Shown: positions 1-10,404, numbered from the stretch's first letter. The stretch: DNA of 20,680 bases from Silene noctiflora (GCA_009801015.1 VHZZ01005587.1:15786-36465), one strand, 5' to 3'. Made by a program: numbers and translations. The notes: a model not told the origin generated them from the letters alone.

Positions 1-23
1 AAAAAAAAAAAAAAAAAAAAAAA

Positions 24-180
24 TACAATACGAACAACAGATTCAACTGCACAAAATACCCTAACACAAAACCTTAAAAATCCTCAAATACAACCATCGT
101 TCACCCACCGGCCGCCTCACCTCCGACCTCCTCCTCCGTCCACTTGCCGTCGACTTTCAACCTGCCGCCTGTCGGTATTG
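24..180 (+). other. 5' leader exon of the uL18-type ribosomal protein gene
   Basis: This C/T-rich stretch has no useful start codon and ends at a clean donor (ggtattg, then gtaagt at 181), so it reads as an untranslated first exon. Near its start it carries ACCCTAA (58-64), a near match to the telo-box common in promoters and leaders of plant ribosomal protein genes. The true transcription start is not visible. The 23 A at positions 1-23 may be a natural tract or an assembly edge. The link to the coding exon at 1303 is inferred from donor and acceptor sites only. Confidence 0.6.
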
Positions 181-1302
181 GTAAGTTCATTTTCCCCAAA
201 TTGGCAAATTCGATAATTTTGCATTTGATTGATTGCATATTGATTGGTTAATTTGTAAATTGTTATTATTAGTTTGTTAATTTATTTATCTATTTGTGTA
301 ATTGTAGATTTGTGTTAGTCTAGATTGAATGATTGGTCATTTGGTTGATTATCTCATTTTCCTCAACCCTAAATGCAATTAATTTCGGTTTTAGGACACT
401 TATTTGAGTTCAATTTTTGTACTTTGGGTAATTATAGATGCTTTGAATTAATTTTTCATTGCTTCTCTTGATAATTAGATACTTATTATTATAGATGTTA
501 ACATATTAGTGTTGTGAAAATCGTCTGTTTGTAGATTAATGATGAAAAAAAAAAAAAAAAGCTTAGCATACTTTTGGAGTCGGATGTTACAAAAAACCAC
601 ATCGTCATCTTCTCCATTGTCATTGGAACCTCAAAATGATATGCCTACTTTTGATTGCTGGATATTTATTCTAGTTTAGTGTAATTAGTGTTTGATTGCT
701 GGTTATGATGATGTTGTATTCGATCATAGATTAGGTAGTTTGATGCTTTGTAGCAGAAAATGGAACAAGATTAAGCTAGTATTTTAGGTATTTGTTTGTG
801 CAATTAGTTGTTTAGGTGCGGTTTTTCGGTAGTTTAGGACTTTAGGGCTGGAGGAGCTATTTTGTTGGAGCGGAAAGAGTTATTGAAGCTTGTTATTGAT
901 ACTTCCGGTGGGAACGGCAAGTGTGGAAAGAGTTTTCTCTTTCATGAAGTATGTGAAAAATTATTTGCGAAATAGTATGAGCGATGAACTTTTGAATAAT
1001 TGTTTAGTCCCTTATATTGAGAGAGATTTTTTTTGGCGCTTTTAAGATATGAATCCTCGTCGGATGAATTTAGATTTTTCCTTAGTAATTATATTACTAT
1101 ATAGTGACGATATCAGAATTTTAATGTATAAATGTTGTCCGCAATTTTTTCCTTACTGTGCCACCCCTTTACTCAAACCCTGGATCCACCTCTGGTTGCA
1201 GCTGTTCAATTTTTTGTCGGCTTGGTCTGTTCTGATTCTACCCTATCTGTATACGGTGAAATTGTTAAGTGGTGCTAGGTGCAGTTGTTGCTTGTTTTTA
1301 AG
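181..1302 (+). other. Leader intron, about 1.1 kb, of the uL18-type gene
   Basis: T-rich, AT-rich sequence between the donor at 181 and an acceptor just before the ATG. Two acceptors are possible: TTTTTAAG ending at 1302, which puts the ATG directly on the junction, or GTGCAG ending at 1284, which leaves a short leader. It contains a perfect telo-box (AACCCTAAA, 365-373) and a 16-A run (545-560). Open frames inside it look random. Long leader introns are frequent in highly expressed plant housekeeping genes. Confidence 0.55.
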
Positions 1303-2641
1303 ATGTTGAGGAATGCCGTTGGCGAGCTGTTGCGTAAAGGGCTGCATCAATATGGAGGAAGTAAAACCAGGGAATCTTTATACATGATGACAAGAAACAT
1401 CCATACTGGACAGGTATTCCTTTCTTGAGCGAATCATACAAAACATTTTGTGAATCTAGGAGGCGTTGTATTCTCGAAATTTAGGAACCGTTCTTCTTTG
1501 GCTGTGGAGATAGAGATATGAACCCGAGTTGAGTGTTCCGTTTGTAGTTTGCAGTGGACCAGGCATGTATGTAGTTTGCTGTGGGTTTTTTTAGTATGAA
1601 TATTTCCCTATCTGATATTCGTGGAGTTCTGTTCAAGTTAAAAATGATCTAAAACACGTTGAACTTGAAAATAATTCCACAAAATGTTTATCCGATTATA
1701 TTCATTGAGTTCATCCTAACATATGTTTTTATGTGTGCTGTCTCAGCTTTAGTCAAGTTCACGAGTGTTTTTTGTTTATTAATGATCATTTATGACCAAG
1801 TGTGCATCGTACATATGAATGTGAATATTGGGTTTCAATCAAAGCAGCTTTCCAGATCGAATATAGGGAAAATTAAGTAACTTGTTAGTTACACTTCAAT
1901 ACAATTTGGTAAACTTGGATTTTTCACATAAGGTACTCCCTTTGAGATGAGAGAAACCTTTAAGATTGAAGCTTTATGCTACAAAGTGTCGTAGGGCAAT
2001 TGTTTTTGCTAACAACAGTTCTTTAAACAATATTCTGCATCACTCAGTTACATCGTTGTACTCCGGTGTTGTAAGGCGATTGCGTTTGCTAACAACAATT
2101 CTTTGAACAATTTTCCACATCATTCAGTTACACCCATTGTAATCTATCATCATGTGTGCCTCTCTGATATGAAATCATATTGCAGTCGCATTGTTCCCCC
2201 CCAAGGAGCTTTTTTGGGGTGGAAGACTACCTGGACGATGATAACAGCCGGCCATACACTTACCAGAAAGAAAAGAAATCAAAGAACCCACACAAGCACA
2301 TATCATTCAAGCAAAGGACAGTTGCCTATATGGAGCCATTTACCCTGGACGTATTCATATCAAAGCGGTTTGTTCAGGCTTCACTCACACACCGAGTGAC
2401 ATGTAAGCAAGTGGCAGTTGCAGGTACCAACTCCAAGGATATTAAAGCTGCTCTCAAGTCTCGGTGTGACATACCGGCATGTTTGGCAGTTGGTCGGATC
2501 CTGGCTGACAGAGCAAGGGAAGCGGATGTCTACACAGCTTCTTACACCCCGAGAATTAGGGACAAGTTTGAGGGGAAAATTAGAGCAGTAGTGCAGTCAA
2601 TCATTGATAGTGGGATAGATGTTAAAGTGTATCTTGATTGA
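1303..2641 (+). CDS. Mitochondrial-type ribosomal protein of the uL18 (L18p/L5e) family
   Basis: Coding exons are 1303-1413 and 2186-2641 and join in phase 0 to give 188 aa. Residues 1-37 are Arg/Lys-rich, with no acidic residues apart from two Glu, and look like a mitochondrial presequence (MLRNAVGELL to RNIHTGQ). A charged linker (48-80, with VEDYLDDDN and a KEKKSKNPHKH cluster) follows, then the uL18 fold from about 85 to 188. Conserved stretches include VFISKRFV (93-100), KQVAVAGTNSKDIK (111-124), AVGRILADRA (138-147), KFEGKIRAVV (164-173) and the C-terminal GIDVKVYLD. In ribosomes uL18 binds 5S rRNA in the large subunit; plant mitochondria have 5S rRNA, so a mitoribosomal role fits. The stop is TGA. 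The second exon is very secure. The first rests on the splice sites, the phase and its presequence-like character. Mitochondrial location is inferred. Confidence 0.88.
1414..2185 (+). other. Intron 2 of the uL18-type gene
   Basis: Bounded by CAG|gtattcc and ttgcag|TCGCAT. It is 772 nt, phase 0 and AT-rich. Its 3' part holds an 80-bp-period tandem duplication, listed separately. I see no RNA gene or conserved open frame in it. Confidence 0.75.
1987..2133 (+). repeat. Diverged tandem duplication, 80-bp period
   Basis: Positions 1991-2050 align without gaps to 2071-2130 at 50 of 60 bases, so the offset is exactly 80. Shared blocks include TTTGCTAACAACA, GAACAAT/AAACAAT and TCAGTTACA. The second unit ends about 50 bases before the exon-2 acceptor, so the branch point and polypyrimidine region lie just past the duplicated sequence. 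Confidence 0.85.
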
Positions 2642-4183
2642 AATTATGGTTGAGTTTATGATATCAAGTTACTGAAATATGAAAGCAACAAGCAATCTTG
2701 AGCTAGGGACAAGCGGAAGATTAGGTAACTTAAGGTTTTCACCAGATCCGCAAGTCAGTTAGTTGGCTGTAGGCTTGTCGGCTCGGGTTACGACTTGGCG
2801 GACAAACTATGATACAATTCTTAGAGTCCCATGGTCAATGAATTTTTCTTGTTTATTACCTTGATTTATTTCTTGACTCGGAGTCGGCTCGATGCCATTC
2901 ATGTGATAGTGTCAACTAGGGGAAGGCTTAAAGGCAGTATCGCATTGCACCTACCCCAATTTGAGAAAATGTAGGTAATGTGTATCGCCACCGACCATCC
3001 AGGCTCGGGTGATTGGATTTTGTGTGCATCAGATACGCCTACCTACCCAGTATCATTGAAGTATATTATTACGAATTTGTTATGACCACCAATAACTTTA
3101 ACTCGACAAGAATACGAACATTTCATGTTTCATATGAACTAATTATATTTATGTCTATAGCAAACTCGAAATTCAATTGTCGGAAACCAACACATTTCCC
3201 TTCGTTGCCCATTTGAGCGCTAGAGATTATGCTTGTTAAACTCAACAACGGATTGACAATAGAGGGAGTAGCCCCTTGCCTTATAAAGTGATAATTCTTC
3301 TCCTCTTTTATCAAGGACAACCCTCACATGTGGGACTTCGGGTTTCTTCACATCGCCTCCACATGCCGGTACGGTTGCAGCCACCCCCGCTACCCCAACA
3401 TTTGTGAAGTGCTAGAAGAGGGTAAAAGAAGATCCATTTCCCTTCCCCCTTGCCCCCGACGTCCTACTCATCATCTCCCTCCACCCACCCATGTTTTCTC
3501 ATTCCCTTTCCCCACTAACCCCTACCAATAACCAATACTCCCCTACTTCCTCCACCTGCCACTACCCATCCCTAGTCAGCCATCGGCATCAGCTACACAC
3601 CCTCCGTAGGAAGGTGGGGGTTGGGATTTTGAACTAGGGAGGTGGTACAGACACAACGGGTTATAATAAAGATGGCAGGTGCCAACAGCCAACTTGGTGT
3701 GGGTGGTGGCTTGGTGGGTGTTAGTGACGGAGAAAGTGAGAGTTGCTAGACATGGTGGTTGACAATTCCAATTCATGAGCGTAAGCTAACAAGAGAATTA
3801 GGGGTAATCTCTTTACTTTTTTGCTTTAACCACTAATTCTTTTCCCTGGAGTGTTTTATGCGTTTGTACTACCAGGTTTTCTTTCAGTTTTAAATCTGTT
3901 ATTTAAAGCTTCAAGGCAACATGTAACAACTGGATGCAATGATGCACTACATTTAAATGATCTTCAAGACTATACTGGTACGGGAATTGCCAGATCTGAC
4001 TAAAAAACAAAAACAAAAAAAAAACAAAAAAAAACAAAAAAAAAAAAAACAAAAAAAAAAAAAAAAGCACAGCTGAGCCTTGCTTTTGTATCTTCCCGAA
4101 ATGGTATACATGCAAATATGCAATACATCCCAATGGACAAAGTACAAGGTCAATCAAGACAAGAAGCTACTGTTCAACAAGCA
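2642..4183. other. Convergent intergenic region with two 3' UTRs
   Basis: This separates the uL18 gene stop (2641) from the cyclin L stop (4184), so the two genes converge. The left part should hold the uL18 3' UTR and the right part the cyclin L 3' UTR; poly(A) sites cannot be placed with confidence. From about 3420 to 3560 the plus strand is strongly C-rich, and from about 3600 to 3760 it turns G-rich. The short open frames here are low-complexity and not credible as genes. Confidence 0.6.
4002..4066 (+). repeat. A-rich low-complexity tract, (CAn) type
   Basis: Runs of A broken by single C residues, with A-run length growing from 5 to 16 toward the right end. It lies 118 bases beyond the cyclin L stop, so on that gene's strand it is a T-rich tract in or just past the 3' UTR. 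It could be a slippage-prone simple repeat or a degraded poly(A) tail. Confidence 0.85.
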
Positions 4184-7100
4184 CTAGTGATGCCTGTGGC
4201 GATCCTTATCTCGAGAGGAGTAGTAGTAATCTCGATCACGATCACGGTCTCGATCTACAATTAGAACGAACGCACAATCAAATAGAGGAAAAAAACAAAC
4301 ACTTCACTCATTCACTCATTCAAGTGAAAGATAAGAACGGAAAAAGAAAAAAAATCCTGCATACCTCGGGAAGAATGATGCTTGGGTTTGTCCAAAGGCC
4401 CTCCTGCATTAATAGATCATAAGAAATCAGAACCACAAAGAATTACTGATGACTTGCAACAATACAAATCAAATAATCTCTCAGCATCCACAATGGTTGT
4501 TTTTTGAGCAAATCAGTCATTAGTTCATTACTACTAAGAAGCTCCTTGGGAAGACGTTCTCATTGATGGCCACTTCATAGTTCGTGCGTAGGAGCTTTTA
4601 TCAGGATTGTTTTAAGATACTCCATTAATGGTTGTAGATTTTTATCAGAATTATTTTAAATGCACAAGGACGTGAGTCACGTGACAGCAATAAAAGTTGG
4701 GAATGAGCTCCTAGTCTCCTACCATTGAAGTTATATCCTCTATAAAATAGGTCTTGTTCACAAAAGTAATGAGGCAGCCCATATTATAGAGTATATAGCT
4801 TCGATTGTAGCCTACCTTGCTATAACTAATCTATGGGGTAGCCCCCAAGAACAAACGAAAATTTAGAATACGACAGTTGATCTGCGCCATTACGTGCGAC
4901 TATCTCTACTATAGGAAGAAAAATGTAAGGTCCACTGAAGTAAACAGTAAAACTACCTGAATCCTTGGCCCTATCCCTGGAACGATGACTTTTCTCCTTA
5001 ATTTTATCTCTGTCCCTATCAGCATCATCTTGCTCTCGCTCCCTATCAGATTCCCTCCCTCTATCACGATTTCGAGACTTCAATAGCTCCCTCAGGTCTC
5101 CTCTCTCGTGTTCCTTGCTCCTGTCTCTTTCCTTTTCCCTCTCCTTCTCCCTGTCTTTGCTCCTCTCTCCACTTGCGTCTCTTCTGGTATCATGCTTTGA
5201 TTTAGTCGGGGGTTCTTCTCCTCCCTCTCCCCGAACTAGGGTATCCTTGGACATGTCATCACTTAGCTTAGACCTTTTCAGCTTGTCTAGCGCCTGCTTT
5301 ACAGGAGGGTCCTTGGATCCACCAGATTCTGTAGCGGAACCTATCTTTATACCATTGCTGTCAGAGTTGGCAGCTGGTGTACTTAATGAACCTTCCTGTA
5401 AACATTACACAAATGTATCAAGACTTCATGTACCAGCTCAACTTGCTCAAGATTCAAGGCATTAATAGTAAGCATAGTGTTACAGCAGTTGAAAATGTAA
5501 ACTACTTTTGTCCATGGATTATAGTTGCTTTTGAAACGGTTTTCTAGGGAGTCCCACATTCATACCCTACCACACAGAACATGTACAGAAAGAAAATGTA
5601 AACTGCTGGTTGGGACATGCTGCATATATTCCTTCTACATATATATCTTGAAAAACATAAGTAACCTATTCGAATCTGCGGTGATATAGGGCATACTTAC
5701 TTTGTGTAGAGATTGAGTCTGTGAATCCCATGNCTTACTGGAAGCTGTGGACGAAAAGTGCTGTTTACATACAGGTAGATACTTGGCCTTGGGACGACTG
5801 TAAAGATGTGCCAAAACTCTGCACACTTCATCTATGCTGGATTTATCAGCATCAAAAACNTTCCACCACGGTGGATTCTCAGGGAGGGGCACTCCAAACC
5901 TTCTTGCAGCAGCATAGACAACTCCACATGCAACCACCTCACTCTTGAACCGTACACAGAGAGTAGTGCGCAAACTGGACACACAAAATGAAAAATAATA
6001 TTACTGAAACAAGTAGCATAGCATCAGAAGCAAGAAATATGTAGTTGCACAATTGCCCATCATGTTAGAGATTAAATTCCAAAGAAGAATGATGAAAAGA
6101 TGTAGCAGGTGCGTGTAACGGACAAGAATGAATAGCATGGCTCCCACATAAAAGAAAACTCAGAAATGACTTAAAAAACCTAATCACTGGCTAACCAATG
6201 GAAAGCTAGAGAGAATACAAAGTCGTCTTGTCTGAGCCAACAAGGCTGTACTTTGTTGTAAGCAGTTCAGACAAAACAAAGCAGGCAAAAAACAGCCAGG
6301 GGTACAATGAACAATGGTTGGACCGCCAGCAAGTAATCCAGAACATGATAGGAAAATGGCTTAGCCATGATTCCCAAAAGAAGACACCTCCTCAACAAGG
6401 AACAGCCAACACTTCTTATTGGGAACATGTATATTTCCTATTAATTGTGATCGAAGTATCAACCCCAAGGTAAGAGCATGCTTTCTCCACAATTTTAAGG
6501 TACATTATAAAACCTTATACAATGCCCTAAGATATAAAGCTTTGTACAATGCCCTAAGATCTACCAAGCCACCATCCAGTGTCAACAAACAGCCAACGAA
6601 TGGAGGGGATAGTGAATGTGAAAATCAAGGAACGAAGAGTGAGTTGCAAGGAGTTATATGGTATAAGCGTTTAAAAAAGGTTCTGATTTAAATAGGATGT
6701 CGCAGGTCGCAATCCACTCTCAAAGCCATTAATGGAAAGCTGGATGACCATCAGTCTTAGAATAAAGTTTCATCCTTCAGTCAATTCCATAACGAAAATG
6801 AATCACAAATTGCGATGGATAAGAAAAGCATCAAGGGCCTTTAACAATGTGTACTCATCTGAAAACCCTGTTTTCGCTTATAACTCCATGATGTCTAAAA
6901 AACGCTTCCAAGTTCCAAGTACACAATTCCCATGTTTCATCAGCGACTATTTTATTTCTTTTGTAACTGAAAATTCTGCCAAAATCCTCATTTGAAAATA
7001 TCCCTAGATATATAGTATAACTTACAAATACCAAGCCGAAAGTAGAGTAGAGTTTTACCTGCTAGTAAAACAGTAAAACTTACTCAAACTACCCTACAAG

Positions 7101-9033
7101 CAGAGATCTAAGACAATACCGTACTCAAGGGAAGCGTTGCTTATTAGACGTGAAAAGATGGGCCATTCGAGTCGGGTTATTAGTCAATATTAAGGGACAT
7201 TACAAGTCTGCCACTTTCAATTACGTGTTTACGCCTTTGGTTCAATCAGGTCATTTTCGCTCGCTTTGGACCGTAGCGATCAAGGTATGGTCTCATTTCC
7301 AGTCATTCCAGTTTTTCGATTTTCTATTGGATCTAAGTTTGTGTCAATTTTGGGGTTATTCTTTTCACATTCGGGTACGATTAGTTTTGCAAGGTCTATT
7401 CTTCTCACTACTTCATGTCCAAATCAGGTAATTTAAGAATGCAGTCCTAATATACACATTTACTCTGAATTGTAAGTAACTTGCAGCAGAGCTCCGAACC
7501 AAATTGCAAGAATATTTGCTCTTAAAGACAAGTAGTAAATGGAGTATTCCAAACATCCTCTTCCGTTTGATTTGCGGATGATAATGTTGTATTGAAGACA
7601 AACTTCTAACGGTGAGAGAGTAATCCCTAGCTAATATTCTCTCTGAAAGCAAGGTAGTAGATTGAGTACCAGTTCAGACGGGTCATTCTAATACTTGCTT
7701 GCTCCAATAGGCTAATAACTCTTACTCATCGTTACAACTTCTATGGAACATATCTAACAGGCTACTTTATTTAAGGGGGTTGCCCATTTTTGTTTAATGA
7801 AATTGATGTAACTAAAACTCATTGACTAAAGAGAACATTGGTATGGTGTGGTTAGCCTACCAACACATCATAATTCCCAATTAGATTTAGGCTCAAAACC
7901 CATAAAAAGTACAGAGCTCCTACGTCAGATGCGTCATTACAGATAATATACAAGGTTAAATGTCTTATTGTTTTCTATATATGCATCTTCTAATTTTGCC
8001 AACACAAAGCAGATTACAGGTTTGACACTTTGTTATGCATATAAACCAGGAAACATGAGCTAATATCAAGAACGAGAAATAAGGAGTATTGTTAATTGTT
8101 ATTGCTTGTATAATAGAGCATGTACAAACCTGTCATTTGCTAGATTCCATGCATCCTGTCTCAACTCTGATGGTGTCCCAAGTGTGGCTAAATAGTTAGA
8201 AATGAACTTATGCGGATGCTCCACGTGGCAAATAAACCCCATTTCTTTTAGAAGATGCCGTTCTGTCCTTATTAATTCAACCTTTAAATCTGCATACTTC
8301 TGTTGCCATACAGAAAAAGTGTTATAAACTTAACAAGCCGGATACTACAGTCACTAGAAAGGCTTAGCTCACGAGTCAAAACACTATATCAAGAACGCGA
8401 AAAAAGACGTTTTTTTTTTTTACCTTAGAGGAGACATCCAAGGGCTCAATAGACAAGTTCTCTCTTCTACATTCCACTCGGTGAAAGACAATGATAACTT
8501 GTTTTGCTCTCCTTGGACTCTCCTCAAGTTTAGAAGCAAGCCAAACACAACTAGCAGCTACCCTCTGCAAATCATACAGTGGTAAAAGGTAAATCATACC
8601 AGAACAAACATTAACAACACTAACAACACTGCAGAATACTACAATAATTTTGTGATGATACAACAGAAATAAGTAAACATTACCTTAGCATCAAAGCGGG
8701 CAAATGACTTTTTACAGTAAAATCGATGAAATAAGACCTGACCTGTCGCCATAACAGCTTGAGGTCTATGAGCAGAAGTTAAGAACCAACAAATCCCACA
8801 TCCAAAACAAAAACCCTAAAGAGAAGCGGAAAACAAGAGATGCAGAAGCATAAAAACAAGTAGGAGAAATAAAAAGGATACAATCTGAGAAGAATGCCAC
8901 TCTCTTGAATAAGATCACAGCCATAAATCCGAAGTGTGGTTTCGGTTTCTTCATCTATATTGTCTTTCCTTGAAGGAGAGTTTTGAAGCTGCTCTTCGGA
9001 CAAGTAAAAGGTATCTATCGCTGTGTAAATCAT
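4184..9033 (-). CDS. CYCL1-1: Cyclin L (arginine-rich cyclin, CYCL1/RCY1 type)
   Basis: Eight exons on the minus strand: 9033-8882, 8765-8684, 8564-8424, 8299-8130, 5974-5701, 5395-4957, 4403-4365 and 4254-4184. They total 1368 nt, 455 aa, with all phases consistent. The start MIYTAIDTFYLSEEQLQNSP is the family's conserved N terminus. The first cyclin box spans about 35-150 and includes MATGQVLFHRFY and the signature VAASCVWLASKLEESPRR (80-97). The second spans about 155-255 with SEVVACGVVYAAARR and PPWW. From about 341 to the end the protein is an RD/RE/RS-rich tail (for example DREKEREKERDRSKEHERG) ending RDKDRHRHH. Cyclin L partners CDK11/CDKG-type kinases and works in nuclear pre-mRNA splicing and transcription. 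Residues 220 and 263 are undetermined because of N bases. Length is slightly above the roughly 415-430 aa usual in plants. Exon 7 is only 39 nt and intron 4 exceeds 2 kb. The gene looks intact. Confidence 0.96.
4404..4956 (-). other. Cyclin L intron 6
   Basis: The donor is TCAG|gtagtt and the acceptor aatgcag|GAGGG. If it is retained, the frame reads on from exon 6 for about 43 codons to a stop at 4826, giving a protein that keeps most of the RD/RE tail but loses the last 35 residues. It also holds an exact 10-bp palindrome with a G-box core. Confidence 0.7.
4676..4685. promoter_or_regulatory. Palindromic G-box, GTCACGTGAC
   Basis: An exact 10-bp palindrome containing CACGTG, the core bound by plant bHLH and bZIP factors. 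It lies inside cyclin L intron 6, far from the promoter. The motif is real; any regulatory function is speculative. Confidence 0.3.
5975..8129 (-). other. Cyclin L intron 4, about 2.15 kb
   Basis: Bounded by GACAG|gtttgt and gtgtccag|TTTGCG, and splits a Ser codon. It is by far the longest intron of the gene. It has a short direct repeat of ACAATGCCCTAAGAT (6519-6533 and 6544-6558). The stretch around 7150-7430 differs in texture (repeated GGGTTATT, GGTTCAATCAGGTCATT-like phrases), suggesting an old transposon fragment I cannot classify. No coding exon is evident. Confidence 0.6.
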
Positions 9034-9090
9034 TGTCCTACAAACTAGAAGAAATGCAGATCAATAACAACCAAAATGTACACCAATTAC

Positions 9091-9145
9091 AAACAAATTA
9101 ATCATGAATCAGCTTTATTCAAACAAATTAATCATGAATCAGCTT
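9091..9145 (+). repeat. Exact 25-bp direct repeat, 30-bp period
   Basis: The 25 bases starting AAACAAATTAATCATGAATC occur at 9091-9115 and again, unchanged, at 9121-9145. They are separated by five bases (TATTC). It lies within the cyclin L leader intron. Perfect identity implies a recent duplication or active slippage. Confidence 0.95.
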
Positions 9146-9330
9146 CACAAAAACTTCCTCCATTCTATTCATATTAAACCATCCATCAAACTTTGTTTAA
9201 CAAATAAATTGTATACCTAATTTCAGGTAATTGATGAGTGCCTTTAAATTATGCATTAAAATTACAAGTAGACAGACGAAAATCTCAAATTAGGGCTTCA
9301 GAACTGAATTTCAAAATTACCTAAACACAA

Positions 9331-9339
9331 TTAGGGTTT
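9331..9339 (-). promoter_or_regulatory. Telo-box AAACCCTAA
   Basis: A perfect plant telo-box read on the cyclin L strand, about 50 bases inside the leader intron. A second copy in the opposite orientation (AAACCCTAAA, 8811-8820) lies in intron 1. Telo-boxes near transcription starts are known in plant translation and cell-cycle genes and also attract Polycomb recruitment factors. Function here is inferred. Confidence 0.4.
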
Positions 9340-9440
9340 CTATAGATGGAGGGTTAGCTAAAAGCGAAAGTTGAACGAATTACCCAGAAATAATGGCGAA
9401 GTCCGTCGTCGATGACTGGAGCAGTGGAGAAACTCAACAA

Positions 9441-10404
9441 AAAAGAATTACTTTTTCTTGATTTTTCTTTTTAAATACGTAGTTACACTTTTATTGACAA
9501 AAGAGCAGGACTTTTCCAAAAAAACCAAGGGGGTGCTCAATCATCGATAGTTTTACTATTTCACGGATGTAAATGATCATTTTACCCAAAATTAAAAAAA
9601 AAAAAAAAAAAAAAAAGACGAAAAAATCGAAAAAGAAGCAGTAACTTCAAATGTGGTATTGTGTTCCATGTATTTTTTTTTAAAAGAACAATTCATTAAT
9701 AGAATGTCATACGGAAAAATATTTTTTTTATAAACTAGGAATCTCAAAACAGCATCTAAGAATTCGGCTCGTCCTATTATTGCTATCTTCATGTAGATTT
9801 TGAGGGGATCCTATTCATTACGACTATATTACTGATGAGACTAAACCTTTGAATAAACCCATAATACATATATACTAAAAATGTATTATAAATGATTGGA
9901 ATGGAGTATGAGAATATACAATTTAATTTTATTAAATTAAATAAACTAAAAGTTCTTTCTGATACCATTGTAAGTTGTAACATACAAAAAAAAAAAAATC
10001 TCGACCAAAGTAATCTCTGGACTTCAGCATCAAATCATTACAAACTACAAGAAAACTTAACCTCGACCGACATTAAAGGCAAAGGCCAAGTAAATCTGTG
10101 CAATGGGAATCAATAGTTCTAAAATTTGCAATTAGCTATAAGCTGTTCTACAATATTACATACACAATTCTTCCAACTTCTGACAGCTTGCCAGAAAAAA
10201 TGAAGATACAAATTAAAGTTAAGACAATGTAATCCACTGTCACTGCAATCGCCAGTGAAGCAACACAACAGTCAATGGTGTGCATGTGTCACGATCCCTC
10301 TCTCCCTCGAGCATTTCTTACCGACTGAGAACTTCGAGAGAGGGAAGTCATTCCTGACAAAAAATAATGGCGCTCATAAAGCTGATGATCTACCACGGCT
10401 TCCA
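9441..10404. other. Intergenic: cyclin L promoter and acyltransferase 3' UTR
   Basis: Both genes run leftward, so this holds the promoter of cyclin L (left end) and the 3' UTR of the acyltransferase (right end). A poly(A) run of 23 lies at 9594-9616. An AATAAA-type signal for the acyltransferase (TTTATT on the plus strand) lies near 9925, which would give a 3' UTR of roughly 480 nt. No gene is visible. Confidence 0.5.
9470..9477 (-). promoter_or_regulatory. TATA-like box TATTTAAA for cyclin L
   Basis: Read on the minus strand this is TATTTAAA, about 30 bases upstream of the inferred start near 9440 and about 85 bases upstream of the leader-intron donor. It is the best-placed TATA candidate. 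AT-rich sequence makes chance matches common, so confidence is modest. Confidence 0.35.

Larger units (their letters stand above)
9034..9440 (-). other. Cyclin L 5' leader with leader intron
   Basis: Only four leader bases (gaca) separate the acceptor (tttgtag at 9044-9038) from the ATG. A donor, TTTCTGG|gtaatt, lies at 9384/9383, making a leader intron of 346 nt (9038-9383). The upstream leader exon runs from 9384 to roughly 9440. A TATA-like box at 9470-9477 supports a start near there. The transcription start itself is inferred. Confidence 0.6.

Noticed and set aside
1-23. Poly(A) as the tail of a retroelement or upstream gene
   Set aside because: It sits on the window edge, so nothing upstream can be read to support either.
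1049-1309. 86-codon plus-strand frame in the uL18 leader region
   Set aside because: The peptide is hydrophobic with random character, lies in the leader intron and is out of frame with the coding exon.
181-2185. Intron-encoded snoRNA in the ribosomal protein gene
   Set aside because: A few TGATGA-like strings occur, but no C and D box pair with terminal stem could be matched.
3328-3531. Pro-rich open frame on the plus strand
   Set aside because: It is a by-product of the C-rich tract; there is no domain, no splice partner and no codon character of a gene.
3616-3650. Possible G-quadruplex
   Set aside because: Only three clear GGG tracts with a long loop, so the pattern is incomplete.
3903-4157. 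Phe-rich open frames on the minus strand
   Set aside because: They are translations of the A-rich tract at 4002-4066, beyond the cyclin L stop.
5115-5465. Ser/Leu-rich open frame on the plus strand
   Set aside because: It is the antisense of the cyclin L RD/RE-rich exon 6, where purine-rich codons leave the other strand open.
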